Of a stretch of 64,000 nt of DNA, positions 43,687 through 53,659 are shown piece by piece. Source of the DNA: Brucellaceae bacterium. GTDB taxonomy: Bacteria > Pseudomonadota > Alphaproteobacteria > Rhizobiales > Rhizobiaceae. The notes under the pieces were generated by a model. It did no database searches, was not told the origin of the DNA, and worked only from the letters and a program-made list of their open reading frames with translations. Position 1 is the first letter of the stretch, and the number at the start of each line of letters is the position of its first letter. The stretch is from NCBI GenBank assembly GCA_020637775.1, contig JACKJV010000001.1:310001-374000 (forward strand), written 5' to 3'. The translations under genes were made by a program, and so were the position numbers.

Positions 43687-44946
43687 TCAGGCGGATTTGC
43701 GGGTCTTCGGCGTCGCGGGAGCCTCCGCGCGCGCCATGAAGGCGGTGATTCGCGGCACGATTTCCTTGCGGAAACGGGACCCATTGAACACGCCGTAGTG
43801 GCCCACCTTCGGTTGCGTGTAGTGCAGGCGGCGATCATCCGGAATGTTGGGTGTCAGCGCATGGGCCGCTTCGGTCTGGCCGCCGCCGGTGATGTCGTCG
43901 TTCTCGCCCTCGACCGTCATCAGCGCCACCTTGCGAATGGCTTTCGGGTCCACGGCCTCCCCTCGGTGCAGCATGGTGCCGGTGGGAATGGCGTGCTCGA
44001 TGAACACGGTCTCCACGGTCTGGAGGTAGAATTCCGCGGTCAGGTCCATGACGGCAAGATATTCGTCATAGAAATCACGGTGCTTCTCGGCGCTGTCGCC
44101 GTCATCCTTCACGAGGTGCAGGAAGAAATCCTTGTGCGCGATGATGTGGCGATCGAGGTTCATGCTCATGAAGCCGGAAAGCTGCAGGAATCCGGGATAG
44201 ACGTCGCGGCCGAAGCCGGGATGGGGCCACGGCACGGTCATGACCGCATTGTCCCGGAACCACTGGATGCCCTTTTCCTGCGCCAGGTCGTTGACCGCCG
44301 TGGGTGAACGGGTGGTGTCGATCGGACCGCCCATCAGGATCATGGAGGCCGGCGCGAACGGATCGCCGCGCTTCTCCATCACCGATACGGCGGCAAAGAC
44401 GGGGACGGAGGGCTGGCAGACCGCCATGACATGCGTGCCCTCGCCCAGGTAATGCAGCATCTCGATGACATAGTCGATGTAATCGTCGAGATCGAAACGG
44501 CCGTCCGACAGCGGCACCATGCGCGCGTCGGCCCAGTCGGTGATATAGACGTCGTTGTGCTGCATCATGGCTTCCACCGTGCCGCGCAGCAGCGTGGCAT
44601 AGTGGCCGGACATGGGCGCGACGATGAGAAGCTTGGAATCCTCCTTGCGCCCCTTGGGCAGATCGCGCTTGAAATGCAGCAGGTCGCAGAAAGGTTTCGA
44701 CCAGACGACTTCCTCGGTCACCCGGACCGCCTGGCCGTCCACAACCGTTTCCGGCAGGCCGAAAGGCGGCTTGGAATAACGCCGCGTCATGCGTTCGAAC
44801 AGTTCCGCCGAGGCGGCCATCGACCGGCCGAAGGAGGAATGCGACAACGGATTCAACGGATTGGAGTAGAAAAGCTTGGCGGCATCCGCCACGGCACGGA
44901 ACGGCTGCAAGGCAGCGTGGTTCATTTCATAGAGATGGTAGAACAT
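43687..44946 (-). CDS. phaZ: Intracellular polyhydroxyalkanoate depolymerase
   Basis: This 419-aa alpha/beta hydrolase is of the intracellular PhaZ type, which mobilises stored polyhydroxybutyrate. It begins MFYHLYEMNHAALQPF, the family N-terminus. The nucleophile is C177 in HVMAVCQPSVPV rather than Ser, as known for this PhaZ class. Acidic and His residues follow in VEGENDDITGGGQ and KVGHYGVFNG. Alternative in-frame starts extend the protein by 7 or 21 residues. An 18-bp palindrome lies upstream, and a clear terminator follows the gene. Confidence 0.9.
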   Translation of the reverse strand: MFYHLYEMNHAALQPFRAVADAAKLFYSNPLNPLSHSSFGRSMAASAELFERMTRRYSKPPFGLPETVVDGQAVRVTEEVVWSKPFCDLLHFKRDLPKGRKEDSKLLIVAPMSGHYATLLRGTVEAMMQHNDVYITDWADARMVPLSDGRFDLDDYIDYVIEMLHYLGEGTHVMAVCQPSVPVFAAVSVMEKRGDPFAPASMILMGGPIDTTRSPTAVNDLAQEKGIQWFRDNAVMTVPWPHPGFGRDVYPGFLQLSGFMSMNLDRHIIAHKDFFLHLVKDDGDSAEKHRDFYDEYLAVMDLTAEFYLQTVETVFIEHAIPTGTMLHRGEAVDPKAIRKVALMTVEGENDDITGGGQTEAAHALTPNIPDDRRLHYTQPKVGHYGVFNGSRFRKEIVPRITAFMARAEAPATPKTRKSA

Positions 44947-45015
44947 GAAAAGTGCGTATCCCTTCATGAATATGAGATCCGCCGGCCGGACCCGCGCACG
45001 CCGCATCAAAGCTGA

Positions 45016-45033
45016 ACATACTCTGCAGTATGT
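45016..45033 (-). promoter_or_regulatory. 18-bp palindrome ACATACT-N4-AGTATGT upstream of phaZ
   Basis: ACATACTCTGCAGTATGT has perfect 7-bp arms. On the minus strand TTGCCA and TACATA at 16-bp spacing form a possible promoter whose -10 falls inside the palindrome, as expected for a repressor site. A near-identical site lies at 62852-62869. Confidence 0.6.
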
Positions 45034-45233
45034 AAACGATCCGTACCGGCTGGCAATTGGACATTAGGCCATCAAACCCCACTCGGCTCCCGGCGAAACA
45101 AGTTGCCCGGGTCAACTGTTAGAGCACCAATCATAATGCTTGAACAGGGGTATCAAAGTTCCGTTTTCATGTTTTGCGCCGCTTTTCTGGTGGTTTCCCG
45201 CCGGCGGTGGCGCGTCTTTCCCCTAGGGAAAGC

Positions 45234-45261
45234 AAAAAGGGCGGCCATTCCGACCGCCCTT
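45234..45261 (-). terminator. Rho-independent terminator of the pheST operon
   Basis: On the minus strand, AAGGGCGGTC pairs with GGCCGCCCTT (one mismatch) across a short loop, followed by a T-run, about 25 bp after the pheT stop. Confidence 0.8.
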
Positions 45262-45285
45262 CCCCGATCCGTTCCTGCACAGGAA

Positions 45286-47703
45286 TCAGCGGCGCAGGAC
45301 GCCACCGGTCTGCTTGGCGACATTGGCGACGATGGCCGCCGAAAGCTTCTCGAAATCCTCGTCGGTCAGGGTCTTGTCGGTCGGCTGGATGGTGACGGCA
45401 ATGGCCACCGACTTCCTGTCCTCGCCGATGGAGGCACCCTCGAACAGGTCGAAGACGGTCACGCCGGCGATCAGTTTCTTGTCGGCGGCCGCCGCGGCGC
45501 GGGTGATGTCACCGGCCGCAACTGTCCTGTCAACCACGAAGGCGAAGTCGCGGGTGACCGCCTGGAAGCTCGAAAGGTCGAGGCGCGGCTTGGTACGGGT
45601 GGCCTTGGCCTTGGGTTCGGGAATCGTGTCGAGGAAGACCTCGAAGCCGCAGACCGGACCGGAGACGTCGAGGGCTTCCAGCACCCTGGGGTGGAATTCG
45701 CCGAACCAGCCGAAGACCATTTTCGGGCCGAGGCGGATGACACCGGAGCGGCCGGGGTGGAACCAGTCCGGCGCGCCGCGGGCGATCTGGAGGTTGGCGA
45801 CAGGCGCACCGGCGGCCTCGAGCGCGGCCAACGCATCGGCCTTGGCATCGGCCCAGCCGACCGGCGCGGCATTGCCGGACCAATGGCGGCCCTCATGGCT
45901 CATGTGCGCGGTGCCGCGGCGCACGCCCGAGGCGGCACGGCGCTGGCCTTCGGGCGTATCGCCCTGGTAGAGGCCCGACACTTCAAACAGGGCCACATCG
46001 GCAAAACCGCGCTGGGCATTGCGCTGCGCCGCAGTCAGCAGGCCCGGCAGCAGCGAGGGGCGCATGTCCGACATGTCGGCGGCAATCGGGTTTGCCAGCT
46101 TCAGCGCCTCGCCGCCACCGCCGAACAAGGCGGCATGTTCAGCCGGAATGAAGGACCAGTTGACGGCCTCCATCATGCCACGGGCGGCCAGCGCCCGGCG
46201 GGCGGAGCGGGTGCGCAACTGCAACGGGGTCAGGATGCGGCCGGCAACCGATTCCTCGCCCTCCAGCGGCACCGGAACGATGTTGTTGACACCATGGATG
46301 CGCATGACCTCCTCGACGAGATCCGCCTTGCCGTCCACATCGGGGCGCCAGGTCGGCACGGCCACATCCACAACCTCGGCGGTCCCGTTCGGCTCGAAAC
46401 CCAAACGTTCGAGGATGCCGAGCGCCTCGGTTGCGTCCACGGCAATGCCCGTCAGGCGCTTCACTTCGGAAACCGGGAAGGTGACGGTCTTGCGCTCGGG
46501 CGCCCTGTAACCCTCGACGACCAGTTCGCTTGGCGTGCCGCCGCACAGGTCCATGACCAGATGGGTGGCCAGTTCGGCGCCCGGCACCATGAATTCAGGG
46601 TCGACACCACGCTCGAACCGGTAGCGGGCATCGGTGATGATGCCGAGGTCGCGGCCGGTGCGGGCGATGTTCATCGGTTCCCAGAGCGCCGATTCGATCA
46701 GCACGTCGGTGGTGCTTTCGTCGCAGCCGGAATGTTCGCCACCCATCACGCCGGCGATGGATTCGACGCCGTTGTCATCGGCGATGATGCAATTGTCCGG
46801 GCCCAGCTTGTACGTGCGTTCGTCCAGCGCCAGCACGGTTTCGCCATCGCGGGCGCGGCGCACGACCAGGTTGCCCTTCACCTTGGCGGCATCGAACACG
46901 TGCAGCGGGCGTCCGCGGTCGAAGGTGACGTAGTTGGTGATGTCGACCAGCGCGTTGATCGGCCGCAGGCCGATGGCCATGAGGCGCTGCTGCATCCATT
47001 TCGGCGACGGCCCGTTCTTCACGCCCCTGACCATGCGCAAGGCGAAGCCGGGGCACAGGTCCGGTGCCTCGATCGTCACCTTGACCGGGCATTCTCCCTG
47101 GCCTGCGACAGGCATGATCGCCGCCGCCTTCAGGCGGCCGAGGCCAGCGGCGGCGAGATCGCGGGCGATGCCGTGCACGCCGGTGCAATCCGGGCGGTTG
47201 GGCGTCAGGCCGATCTCGATGACCGGATCGTCAAGGCCTGCATAGGCGGCGAACGAGGTGCCGACCGGCGCATCCTCCGGCAGGTCGATGATGCCCGAGT
47301 GCTCGTCGGACAGTTCCAGCTCGCGTTCCGAACACATCATGCCGTGGGATTCGACGCCGCGGATCTTGCCGACGCCAAGTGTCACGTCGATGCCCGGCAC
47401 ATAGGTGCCTGGCAGGGCCAGCGCACCGACGAGCCCGGCGCGGGCATTGGGCGCGCCACAGACGACCTGGAGCGGCTTGCCGCCATTCACGTCCGGTCCG
47501 CCATCGACGGAAAGCACCTGAAGCTTGTCGGCATCGGGATGGCGCTCGGCGGTGAGGACACGGGCGATCACGAAGGGCCTGAAGGCCGCCTTGTCATCGA
47601 CGCTCTCGACCTCGAGGCCAATCATGGTGAGCCTTTCGACGATCTCGTCGAGTGTGGCTTCGGTTTCAAGGTGGTCCTTGAGCCAGGACAGTGTGAATTT
47701 CAT
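45286..47703 (-). CDS. pheT: Phenylalanyl-tRNA synthetase beta subunit
   Basis: This 805-aa beta chain of the class IIc enzyme begins [20 protein letters not shown]. It has the tRNA-binding OB fold ([20 protein letters not shown]), the B3/B4 editing region, the B5 domain and a C-terminal anticodon-binding FDX-ACB domain ([20 protein letters not shown]). AGGAGG stands before the ATG at 47703; a longer upstream frame overlaps pheS and is not real. It pairs with PheS 14 bp upstream. Confidence 0.97.
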   Translation of the reverse strand: MKFTLSWLKDHLETEATLDEIVERLTMIGLEVESVDDKAAFRPFVIARVLTAERHPDADKLQVLSVDGGPDVNGGKPLQVVCGAPNARAGLVGALALPGTYVPGIDVTLGVGKIRGVESHGMMCSERELELSDEHSGIIDLPEDAPVGTSFAAYAGLDDPVIEIGLTPNRPDCTGVHGIARDLAAAGLGRLKAAAIMPVAGQGECPVKVTIEAPDLCPGFALRMVRGVKNGPSPKWMQQRLMAIGLRPINALVDITNYVTFDRGRPLHVFDAAKVKGNLVVRRARDGETVLALDERTYKLGPDNCIIADDNGVESIAGVMGGEHSGCDESTTDVLIESALWEPMNIARTGRDLGIITDARYRFERGVDPEFMVPGAELATHLVMDLCGGTPSELVVEGYRAPERKTVTFPVSEVKRLTGIAVDATEALGILERLGFEPNGTAEVVDVAVPTWRPDVDGKADLVEEVMRIHGVNNIVPVPLEGEESVAGRILTPLQLRTRSARRALAARGMMEAVNWSFIPAEHAALFGGGGEALKLANPIAADMSDMRPSLLPGLLTAAQRNAQRGFADVALFEVSGLYQGDTPEGQRRAASGVRRGTAHMSHEGRHWSGNAAPVGWADAKADALAALEAAGAPVANLQIARGAPDWFHPGRSGVIRLGPKMVFGWFGEFHPRVLEALDVSGPVCGFEVFLDTIPEPKAKATRTKPRLDLSSFQAVTRDFAFVVDRTVAAGDITRAAAAADKKLIAGVTVFDLFEGASIGEDRKSVAIAVTIQPTDKTLTDEDFEKLSAAIVANVAKQTGGVLRR

Positions 47704-47717
47704 GATCCCGTTCCTCC

Positions 47718-48803
47718 TTATGCGCTCAGGCCGCCGAACAGGGTCGGCATGTCGAGCGGGCGGAAGCCGTAATGGTTGAGCCAGCGCACATCGGCGTCGA
47801 AAAAGGCGCGCAGATCCGGCATGCCGTATTTCAGCATGGCGATGCGGTCGATCCCCATGCCCCAGGCAAAGCCCTGGTATTCGTCGGGATCGAGGCCGCC
47901 CATGCGCAGCACGTTGGGATGGACCATGCCGCAGCCGAGAATCTCCATCCAGTCGGAGCCCTGGCCGAACAGCACCTCGCCGGGACGCGAGCGGTCGCAC
48001 TGGATATCAACCTCCAGGCTCGGTTCGGTGAACGGGAAGAAGGACGGGCGGAAGCGCATGTTCAAGCTGGGCACTTCGAAGAAGGCCTTGCAGAACTCCT
48101 CAAGCACCCACTTCATGTTGGCCACGTTTGCGGTCCTGTCGATGACGAGGCCTTCGAGCTGGTGGAACATGGGCGAATGGGTGGCATCGGAATCGCAGCG
48201 ATAGGTCTTGCCGGGGATGACGATGCGGATCGGCGGCTTCTGGGTTTCCATCGTTCGGATCTGGACCGGCGAGGTGTGGGTGCGCAGCAGCTTCCGCTCG
48301 CCGTCGGCGCCCGGCTGGAAGAAGAAGGTGTCGTGCATCTCGCGGGCCGGGTGGCCTTCGGGAAAGTTCAGTGCCGTGAAATTGTAATAGTCGGTCTCGA
48401 TGTCCGGCCCTTCGGCGATGGAAAAGCCCAGATCGCCGAAAATGGCGGCGATCTCGTCGATGACCTGCGAAATGGGATGGATGCGGCCACGCTCCACCGG
48501 TGCGCCATGGACAGGAAGGGTGACATCCACCGTCTCGCGCGCCAGGCGCGCGTCGATGGCCGCGTCACGCAGTTCCTGCCGGCGGGAGGCCAGCGCCTCG
48601 GCGACCCGGTCGCGCAGGCCGTTGATCCTCGGTCCCATTTCCTTGCGCTCGTACGGCGTCATCCTGCCCAGCGTCTTGAGCAGTTCCGATACCGAGCCCT
48701 TCTTGCCGATCGCCCCGACGCGCACGGCCTCGATGGCCTGCTCGTCGGAAGCCGCGGCAATGTCGGCCATGATGGAGGTTTCAAGCGTGTCGAGGTCGCT
48801 CAT
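47718..48803 (-). CDS. pheS: Phenylalanyl-tRNA synthetase alpha subunit
   Basis: This 361-aa catalytic chain has an N-terminal coiled-coil and then class II motif 2 ([14 protein letters not shown]) and motif 3 ([17 protein letters not shown]). [12 protein letters not shown] contributes to the Phe pocket. The ATG at 48803 gives the usual MSDLDTLE start. It lies after rplT and a terminator-like hairpin, so an own promoter in 48804-48870 is possible. Confidence 0.97.
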   Translation of the reverse strand: MSDLDTLETSIMADIAAASDEQAIEAVRVGAIGKKGSVSELLKTLGRMTPYERKEMGPRINGLRDRVAEALASRRQELRDAAIDARLARETVDVTLPVHGAPVERGRIHPISQVIDEIAAIFGDLGFSIAEGPDIETDYYNFTALNFPEGHPAREMHDTFFFQPGADGERKLLRTHTSPVQIRTMETQKPPIRIVIPGKTYRCDSDATHSPMFHQLEGLVIDRTANVANMKWVLEEFCKAFFEVPSLNMRFRPSFFPFTEPSLEVDIQCDRSRPGEVLFGQGSDWMEILGCGMVHPNVLRMGGLDPDEYQGFAWGMGIDRIAMLKYGMPDLRAFFDADVRWLNHYGFRPLDMPTLFGGLSA

Positions 48804-48870
48804 TGCTGGTCGCCCATGTATCCGTTGTCCGGCGGCGCTTGTAGCGCCTGTTTGCTGCGGTTTGAACAAG

Positions 48871-48903
48871 AAAAACCCGCGCCAGCCCAGCCAGCGCGGG
48901 TTT
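48871..48903 (-). terminator. Rho-independent terminator after rplT
   Basis: On the minus strand a 10-bp stem (AAACCCGCGC / GCGCGGGTTT) is followed by TTTTTC, 37 bp after the rplT stop. It separates rpmI-rplT from pheST. Confidence 0.85.
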
Positions 48904-48939
48904 CCCAAATTCACGATGTCAAGCTTGGGAAAGCGCTGG

Positions 48940-49341
48940 TCAGGAAACCGCGCTCTCAAACTCGTTCGGGGTCTTGTCCTTGAGATATTCAAGGGCGGAC
49001 TTCGCCTGGCCCACCAGCGCGGCGAATGCCTGCGGCTCGTGGATGGCGAGGTCGGAGAGAACCTTGCGGTCAACCTCGATGCCGGCCTTGTTCAGACCGT
49101 CGATGAAGCGGCCGTAGGTCAGGCCATGCTCGCGGACGGCGGCGTTGATGCGCTGGATCCACAGCGCACGGAAATTGCGCTTGCGGGCCTTCCGGTCGCG
49201 CGTCGCATACTGCATCGATTTCTCGACGGCCTGCTTGGCGATGCGGATGGTATTCTTGCGACGGCCATAAAAGCCCTTGGCGGCCTTCATAACCTTCTTG
49301 TGCTTGGCGTGGGCGGTAACGCCGCGTTTTACACGTGCCAT
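48940..49341 (-). CDS. rplT: 50S ribosomal protein L20
   Basis: This 133-aa protein begins [20 protein letters not shown] and contains [20 protein letters not shown] and [20 protein letters not shown], the conserved L20 segments. It is an early-binding 23S rRNA protein and, in other bacteria, an autoregulator of its operon. It lies 47 bp after rpmI. Length is normal for alphaproteobacteria. Confidence 0.98.
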   Translation of the reverse strand: MARVKRGVTAHAKHKKVMKAAKGFYGRRKNTIRIAKQAVEKSMQYATRDRKARKRNFRALWIQRINAAVREHGLTYGRFIDGLNKAGIEVDRKVLSDLAIHEPQAFAALVGQAKSALEYLKDKTPNEFESAVS

Positions 49342-49388
49342 GTCATGATCTCCTGAATATCAGCTGAAGCGTTTGCCGGGGCCGGGGC

Positions 49389-49598
49389 TCAGAGGCCGCC
49401 GCCATTGGGCAGGTAGTTCTTGATGACCTTCCTGGCGTCCGCCTCGGGAAGGACCATCATGCCGCGTGCATCGCGGATGAACTTGTTGGAACGCTTGATC
49501 ATGCCGTGGCGCTTGCCGGCGGCTGCCACTTTCACCTTGCCGGTGCCGGTGATCTTGAACCGCTTCTTGGCGGCCGATTTGGTCTTCATCTTGGGCAT
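49389..49598 (-). CDS. rpmI: 50S ribosomal protein L35
   Basis: This 69-aa basic protein starts [20 protein letters not shown] and ends with [20 protein letters not shown], both typical of L35. AGGAGAG precedes the ATG. It is separated from infC by 268 bp, which contain the infC terminator. Confidence 0.98.
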   Translation of the reverse strand: MPKMKTKSAAKKRFKITGTGKVKVAAAGKRHGMIKRSNKFIRDARGMMVLPEADARKVIKNYLPNGGGL

Positions 49599-49816
49599 TT
49601 TGCTCTACTCTCCTTTTGCCGGCCCCGAAGAGCCGCTCTTTTTTCGTCTTTCCGCAGACCAGAGCGGAAAAACAGCATGAAAACCGCCACGGCATGCCCT
49701 GCCGGGCGGCTTCGAACGGCGCGTCATTACAGGATGGACCGGCAATGTGCAAGCCCCGCAGCGCCGAATCGGGTGGCTTTCGCTGCCCGCAAAACAGCCC
49801 GGCGCCAAAAACAGAA

Positions 49817-49838
49817 CCGGCGTCCGTAGGGGCGCCGG
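49817..49838 (-). terminator. Hairpin terminator of infC
   Basis: On the minus strand CCGGCG / CGCCGG enclose a 10-base loop, followed by TTCTGTTTTT, about 30 bp after the infC stop. Confidence 0.7.
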
Positions 49839-49866
49839 CTCAAACCCGAAGAACCAGTGCGCGCGC

Positions 49867-50403
49867 TCAGCGCGGCGCCAGGACCATCATCATCTGGCGG
49901 CCTTCCAGCTTCGGCTCGGCCTCGACCTTGGCGATTTCCTCGACCTCGGCGCGCACCTTGTTCAGAAGCTGCATGCCCAGTTCCTGGTGCGCCATCTCGC
50001 GGCCGCGGAAGCGCAGCGTGACCTTGACCTTGTCGCCGTCCTCGAAAAAGCGCCGCACGGCCTTCATCTTCACCTCGTAGTCGTGGGTGTCGATGTTGGG
50101 ACGCATCTTGATCTCCTTGATCTCGATGGTCTTCTGCTTCTTGCGCGCCTCGGCGGCCTTCTTCTGCTTCTCGTATTTCAGCTTGCCGAGATCGAGGATC
50201 TTGCATACGGGCGGAGAGGCGTTCGGCGAGATCTCGACAAGGTCGAGCCCGGCATCCTCGGCGCGCGAGAGCGCCTCCTGAATCGAAACATCCCCGAGAT
50301 TGCTTCCGTCCTCACCGATGAGCTGGACACGGGGGACACGGATTTCCTGGTTGGCGCGCGGGCCTTCCTTGACAGGAGGCGGCGCTCTGAACGGTCTGCG
50401 AAT
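49867..50403 (-). CDS. infC: Translation initiation factor IF-3, AUU start
   Basis: This 178-aa factor prevents premature 30S-50S joining and proofreads the start codon. After the start, [20 protein letters not shown] is the usual alphaproteobacterial N-terminus; [20 protein letters not shown] and the C-terminal [13 protein letters not shown] follow. No ATG, GTG or TTG lies at the expected place. ATT at 50403 does, with GAGGAG nine bases before it (50413-50418). IF-3 genes in other bacteria use AUU for autoregulation, so this start is preferred to an ATG 63 bp upstream that would add non-family residues. Confidence 0.95.
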   Translation of the reverse strand: MRRPFRAPPPVKEGPRANQEIRVPRVQLIGEDGSNLGDVSIQEALSRAEDAGLDLVEISPNASPPVCKILDLGKLKYEKQKKAAEARKKQKTIEIKEIKMRPNIDTHDYEVKMKAVRRFFEDGDKVKVTLRFRGREMAHQELGMQLLNKVRAEVEEIAKVEAEPKLEGRQMMMVLAPR

Positions 50404-50574
50404 GGTCGTGGTCTCCTCAACTGTTTCGCCAATGTAATTCGCTGCCGGGCCGCTTGTTCCCGGCATTCGTGCGGCACTTTTTCCAGCCGCGCTGCAAAGT
50501 CAATAGCACAGATTGTTGCATGAATCACCTGCTGCGTTGCAAACAGGCAGGAAACCGGGAAAAAGGTGCAGATC

Positions 50575-51357
50575 ATGACGGAACAGGACGGCCGGATCAT
50601 CGTCGATGGCAATTCCATCGCCTTTCGGCGCATCCCCGGCGCGGCACCGGGGCTTGTCTGGCTCGGCGGCTTCAGGTCAACCATGCGCGGCACGAAGGCC
50701 GATGCGCTCGCCGCCTTCGCGTGCGCGAGCGGGCTGGCCTTCCTGCGCCACGACTATTCCGGGCACGGGGAGTCCGGCGGGGCGTTCACCGACGGCACGA
50801 TTTCGCGCTGGCTGAACGAATCCCTGGCGGTGTTCGAGGCGCATTCACAGGGTCCGCAAATTCTCTTCGGCTCTTCCATGGGCGCATGGATCGCGCTGCG
50901 CATGGTGCAGGAACTGGCCCGTCGCGGGGAAAAGGGGCGGATCGCCGGCCTTGTTCTGATCGCCCCGGCACCGGATTTCACCAGCGACCTGCATGCCCCG
51001 CGGCTGACCGACGAACACAAGGCCGCGCTGGACCATGACGGCTTCTTCACCGTGCCATCGGCCTATGACGATGAGCCCTATGTCTTCACCCGCGCCCTGT
51101 TCGAGGATGGCGAGGTCAACCGGGTCCTGACCGGCCCGCTCGACACCTGGTGCCCGGTCCACATCATCCAGGGCCTCGACGACCCGGATGTGCCCCATGC
51201 CCATGCCCTGAAACTGGTGGAACACCTGCCCGCCGACGACGTGACGCTGACGCTCGTCAGGGGCGGCGATCACCGCCTTTCGCGGCTGCAAGATCTGGAC
51301 CTGCTGACACGCGCAGCCGCCACCATGGTCGAGCACAGCCGAAGCAACAGCACCTGA
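50575..51357 (+). CDS. Alpha/beta hydrolase (ABHD10/palmitoyl thioesterase-like)
   Basis: This 260-aa cytosolic hydrolase has HDYSGHGESGG near 59-69, the nucleophile elbow GSSMGAW with Ser101, the acid in GLDDPDVP and the His in RGGDHRLSR. The triad is therefore complete. Alphaproteobacterial homologues resemble the human acyl-thioesterase ABHD10. The ATG at 50575 is preferred to a GTG nine bases upstream because AAGGTG is then well placed. It is divergent from infC. Confidence 0.85.
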   Translation: MTEQDGRIIVDGNSIAFRRIPGAAPGLVWLGGFRSTMRGTKADALAAFACASGLAFLRHDYSGHGESGGAFTDGTISRWLNESLAVFEAHSQGPQILFGSSMGAWIALRMVQELARRGEKGRIAGLVLIAPAPDFTSDLHAPRLTDEHKAALDHDGFFTVPSAYDDEPYVFTRALFEDGEVNRVLTGPLDTWCPVHIIQGLDDPDVPHAHALKLVEHLPADDVTLTLVRGGDHRLSRLQDLDLLTRAAATMVEHSRSNST

Positions 51358-51495
51358 AAAGGGCGATATTCACTTTTATTTTCAATTGCTTTGACGATTC
51401 CGTTTTTTACAGAGCTTGAATCGCCGTTTTTCTCTTCCCATCTCGATTCCAGGCGGTCGCTGTTGGCCGCTTTCGACCGAGAGGAATGGCTGACC

Positions 51496-51942
51496 ATGAC
51501 CCAAACTGCATTGATCAGACCTGCCTGGACCCCGGCCACGATCGGCCTGATGGTCCTCGGCTTCGTCGTCTTCTGGCCTCTTGGCCTCGCCATGCTCGCC
51601 TACATCATCTGGGGCGACCGGCTGGACGGCTTCAAGCGCGACGTGAACCGCGCAACCGACGACATGGCGCGCCAGTTTCGTGGCTGCGGCCGCCATCGCG
51701 GCCATGCCCGTACCGGCAATGTCGCCTTCGACGACTGGCGGGAAGCAGAAATCGAGCGGCTGGCCGAGGAGCGCCGCAAGCTCGACGCCATGCGCGAGGA
51801 GTTCGAGATGTACATGCGCGAACTGCGCCGCGCCAAGGACAAGGAAGAATTCGACCGCTTCATGCGTGATCGCGAGGCTTCCAAGGCCTCCGAAGCGAAG
51901 CGCTCCGGTAGCGTTCCGGACTTCCCCGCGTCCGACGCGTAA
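51496..51942 (+). CDS. DUF2852 membrane protein
   Basis: This 148-aa protein has one or two N-terminal membrane segments (about 15-40), then a charged region dominated by a coiled coil (EAEIERLAEERRKLDAMREE, about 80-130). It matches the DUF2852 pattern common in Hyphomicrobiales. The ATG at 51496 gives MTQTALIRPAWTP as start; GAGAGG lies 13-18 bp upstream. Function unknown. A strong terminator follows. Confidence 0.8.
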   Translation: MTQTALIRPAWTPATIGLMVLGFVVFWPLGLAMLAYIIWGDRLDGFKRDVNRATDDMARQFRGCGRHRGHARTGNVAFDDWREAEIERLAEERRKLDAMREEFEMYMRELRRAKDKEEFDRFMRDREASKASEAKRSGSVPDFPASDA

Positions 51943-51968
51943 CGCATCTCCCTGCCCCTGATGCCAGT

Positions 51969-52001
51969 GGCCGGACCCGTTTCACCGGGCCCGGCCTTTT
52001 T
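51969..52001 (+). terminator. Rho-independent terminator after the DUF2852 gene
   Basis: GGCCGGACCCG pairs with CGGGCCCGGCC (one mismatch), followed by TTTTT. Confidence 0.85.
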
Positions 52002-52054
52002 CTTGCGCGAAAAGCGGATTCACCGAGGCCGGGAATCAGATAGGGTTCACGGCC

Positions 52055-52822
52055 ATGCTGCCGGATTTCCTGACCCGAAAGACCCGACCGAAACCACCCG
52101 CCGCGTCCACCCGCGAGCGCATGCATTGCGTGGCGGGGCGTGAATTGCCGTTGCGGATCGTGGAAAGCGCGCGGGCCAAGCGGCTGACGCTGCGGATCGG
52201 CGCGGGCGGGCAAAGCCTGCGTGTCACCGTGCCGCCGGGTCACCCGCAGCGCGACATCGACCGTTTCCTGGACCGGCATCGCGGATGGCTGGAATCGCGG
52301 CTGGCGGCGCTGCCCGACCGGCCGGATCTCAGGCCCGGCGTCAAGCTGCCGGTGCTTGGCGTGCCACATCGCATCATCCACGAACCGGGCAAGCGCGGGA
52401 CGGTGCGGCAGACCGTGCTCGATGGGGAACCGGTGCTGATCGTGCATGGAGACAGGGCGCATCTGAAGCGCCGGCTGGCCGATTTCATGAAGAAGCTGGC
52501 GCGCGCCGAAATCGAACCCCTGGTCGCCAGACACGCAGCCGCAGCGGGCGGGCGCAGCGTCACCGCCGTGCGCTACAAGGACACGGTGAGCCGCTGGGGC
52601 TCGTGTTCCTCCACGGGCGGACTGTCCTTCTCCTGGCGAATCGCCATGGCACCGCGCCCGGTGATCGACTACCTCGTGGCGCATGAATGCGCGCATCTGA
52701 AGCACATGGACCACAGCGCGCGCTTCTGGAAACTGTGCGGGGCATTGTGCCCGCGCATGGACGAATCCAAGGCCTGGCTGAAGCGCAACGGGCAGGCCCT
52801 GCAAGCCATCGGGTTCAAGTGA
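52055..52822 (+). CDS. YgjP-like (SprT-type) zinc metallopeptidase
   Basis: This 255-aa protein is of the YgjP/WLM-like DUF45 family. The zinc-peptidase motif HECAH is at residues 210-214 with a third ligand at H220 in HLKHMDH. RYKDTVSRWGSCSSTGGLSF before it and a final LKRNG segment are family hallmarks. Substrates are unknown. It overlaps by 1 bp the start of the following small lipoprotein gene. Confidence 0.9.
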   Translation: MLPDFLTRKTRPKPPAASTRERMHCVAGRELPLRIVESARAKRLTLRIGAGGQSLRVTVPPGHPQRDIDRFLDRHRGWLESRLAALPDRPDLRPGVKLPVLGVPHRIIHEPGKRGTVRQTVLDGEPVLIVHGDRAHLKRRLADFMKKLARAEIEPLVARHAAAAGGRSVTAVRYKDTVSRWGSCSSTGGLSFSWRIAMAPRPVIDYLVAHECAHLKHMDHSARFWKLCGALCPRMDESKAWLKRNGQALQAIGFK

Positions 52823-52989
52823 TGCGTTCTTTCCCGCCCCTTCTCCCGGCGCTCCTGCCGGCACTTGCGCTGTGCCTCGGCCTGCTCGCAGCCTGCCAGA
52901 CGCTCGCGCCGCCGCCCGAAGCGCCCGTGCCGGCTGAAGACGGCTATCTGCCGGGCGAAGCACCGATCCGCCCGCTTGCAGCCGATTGA
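52822..52989 (+). CDS. Small lipoprotein, unknown
   Basis: This 55-aa protein has a hydrophobic leader and the lipobox LLAAC with Cys31, followed by a proline-rich tail of 24 residues (PPPEAPVPAEDGYLPGEAP). The ATG overlaps the stop of the peptidase gene (TGATG) and trpF starts 22 bp after the stop, so all three may be one transcript. No family is recognised; similar tiny lipoproteins occur in many Hyphomicrobiales. Confidence 0.65.
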   Translation: MRSFPPLLPALLPALALCLGLLAACQTLAPPPEAPVPAEDGYLPGEAPIRPLAAD

Positions 52990-53011
52990 GCGACGCGGTA
53001 AGCGAGTGCGC

Positions 53012-53656
53012 ATGGACATCAAGATCTGCGGTCTGAAGACGGAAGAGGCGGTACGCGCGGCGATTGCCGGCGGGGCCAGCCATGCCGGCTTCATCTTCTT
53101 CGAAAAAAGTCCCCGCCATACGGACCCGGAAACCGCGGGCAAACTCGCCGCGCTGGCAGGGGCTGCGGGCCTCCGTTCCGTCGCCGTCACGGTCGATGCC
53201 GACGATGCCACGCTGGACAGGATCGTCTCCGTGATGAAGCCGGACATGCTGCAATTGCACGGCAAGGAAAGCCCGGAGCGGGTGACAGCGGTCAAGGCCC
53301 GTTTCGGCCTGCCCGTGATGAAGGCGCTGGCCATTTCCGAGGCCGCCGATTTCGAAAAGATCGGACCCTACAAGGGCGTGGCAGACCGTTTCCTGTTCGA
53401 CGCCAAGCCGCCCAGGGGTTCGCAATTGCCTGGCGGCAATGCGGTTTCGTTCGACTGGTCGCTGCTCAACGGTCTCGACCCGGACATCGATTACCTGCTG
53501 GCCGGCGGCATCCATGCGGGCAATGTGGCCGACGCCATCGCAATCGCCCATCCGCCGGGACTCGACATCTCGTCGGGTGTGGAAAGCGCGCCGGGCATCA
53601 AGGATACGGCGCTCATCGCCAATTTCCTGCAAGCGGCGGGTAACGCCGGGGCCTGA
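53012..53656 (+). CDS. trpF: Phosphoribosylanthranilate isomerase
   Basis: This 214-aa TIM-barrel enzyme of tryptophan synthesis has the catalytic Cys in MDIKICGLKT (C6), LQLHGKESPERV and the general acid Asp in FLFDAKPP near 129. The phosphate-binding LAGGIHAGNV and LDISSGVESAPGIKD also match. In most Hyphomicrobiales trpF precedes trpB on the same strand; here it faces folC on the opposite strand. Confidence 0.96.
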   Translation: MDIKICGLKTEEAVRAAIAGGASHAGFIFFEKSPRHTDPETAGKLAALAGAAGLRSVAVTVDADDATLDRIVSVMKPDMLQLHGKESPERVTAVKARFGLPVMKALAISEAADFEKIGPYKGVADRFLFDAKPPRGSQLPGGNAVSFDWSLLNGLDPDIDYLLAGGIHAGNVADAIAIAHPPGLDISSGVESAPGIKDTALIANFLQAAGNAGA

Positions 53657-53659
53657 GGG

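Larger units (their letters stand above)
44947..45285. other. Intergenic region phaZ-pheT without a gene
   Basis: The 339-bp stretch holds the phaZ promoter/operator side (about 44947-45080) and the pheT terminator (45234-45261). Between about 45080 and 45230 nothing was recognised; reading frames there are antisense or out-of-family. Confidence 0.6.

Noticed and set aside
45103..47772. Long open frame (889 codons) on the plus strand opposite pheT
   Set aside because: Antisense shadow of a GC-rich gene; composition is His/Gly/Arg-heavy with no family pattern, while pheT on the other strand is complete and canonical.
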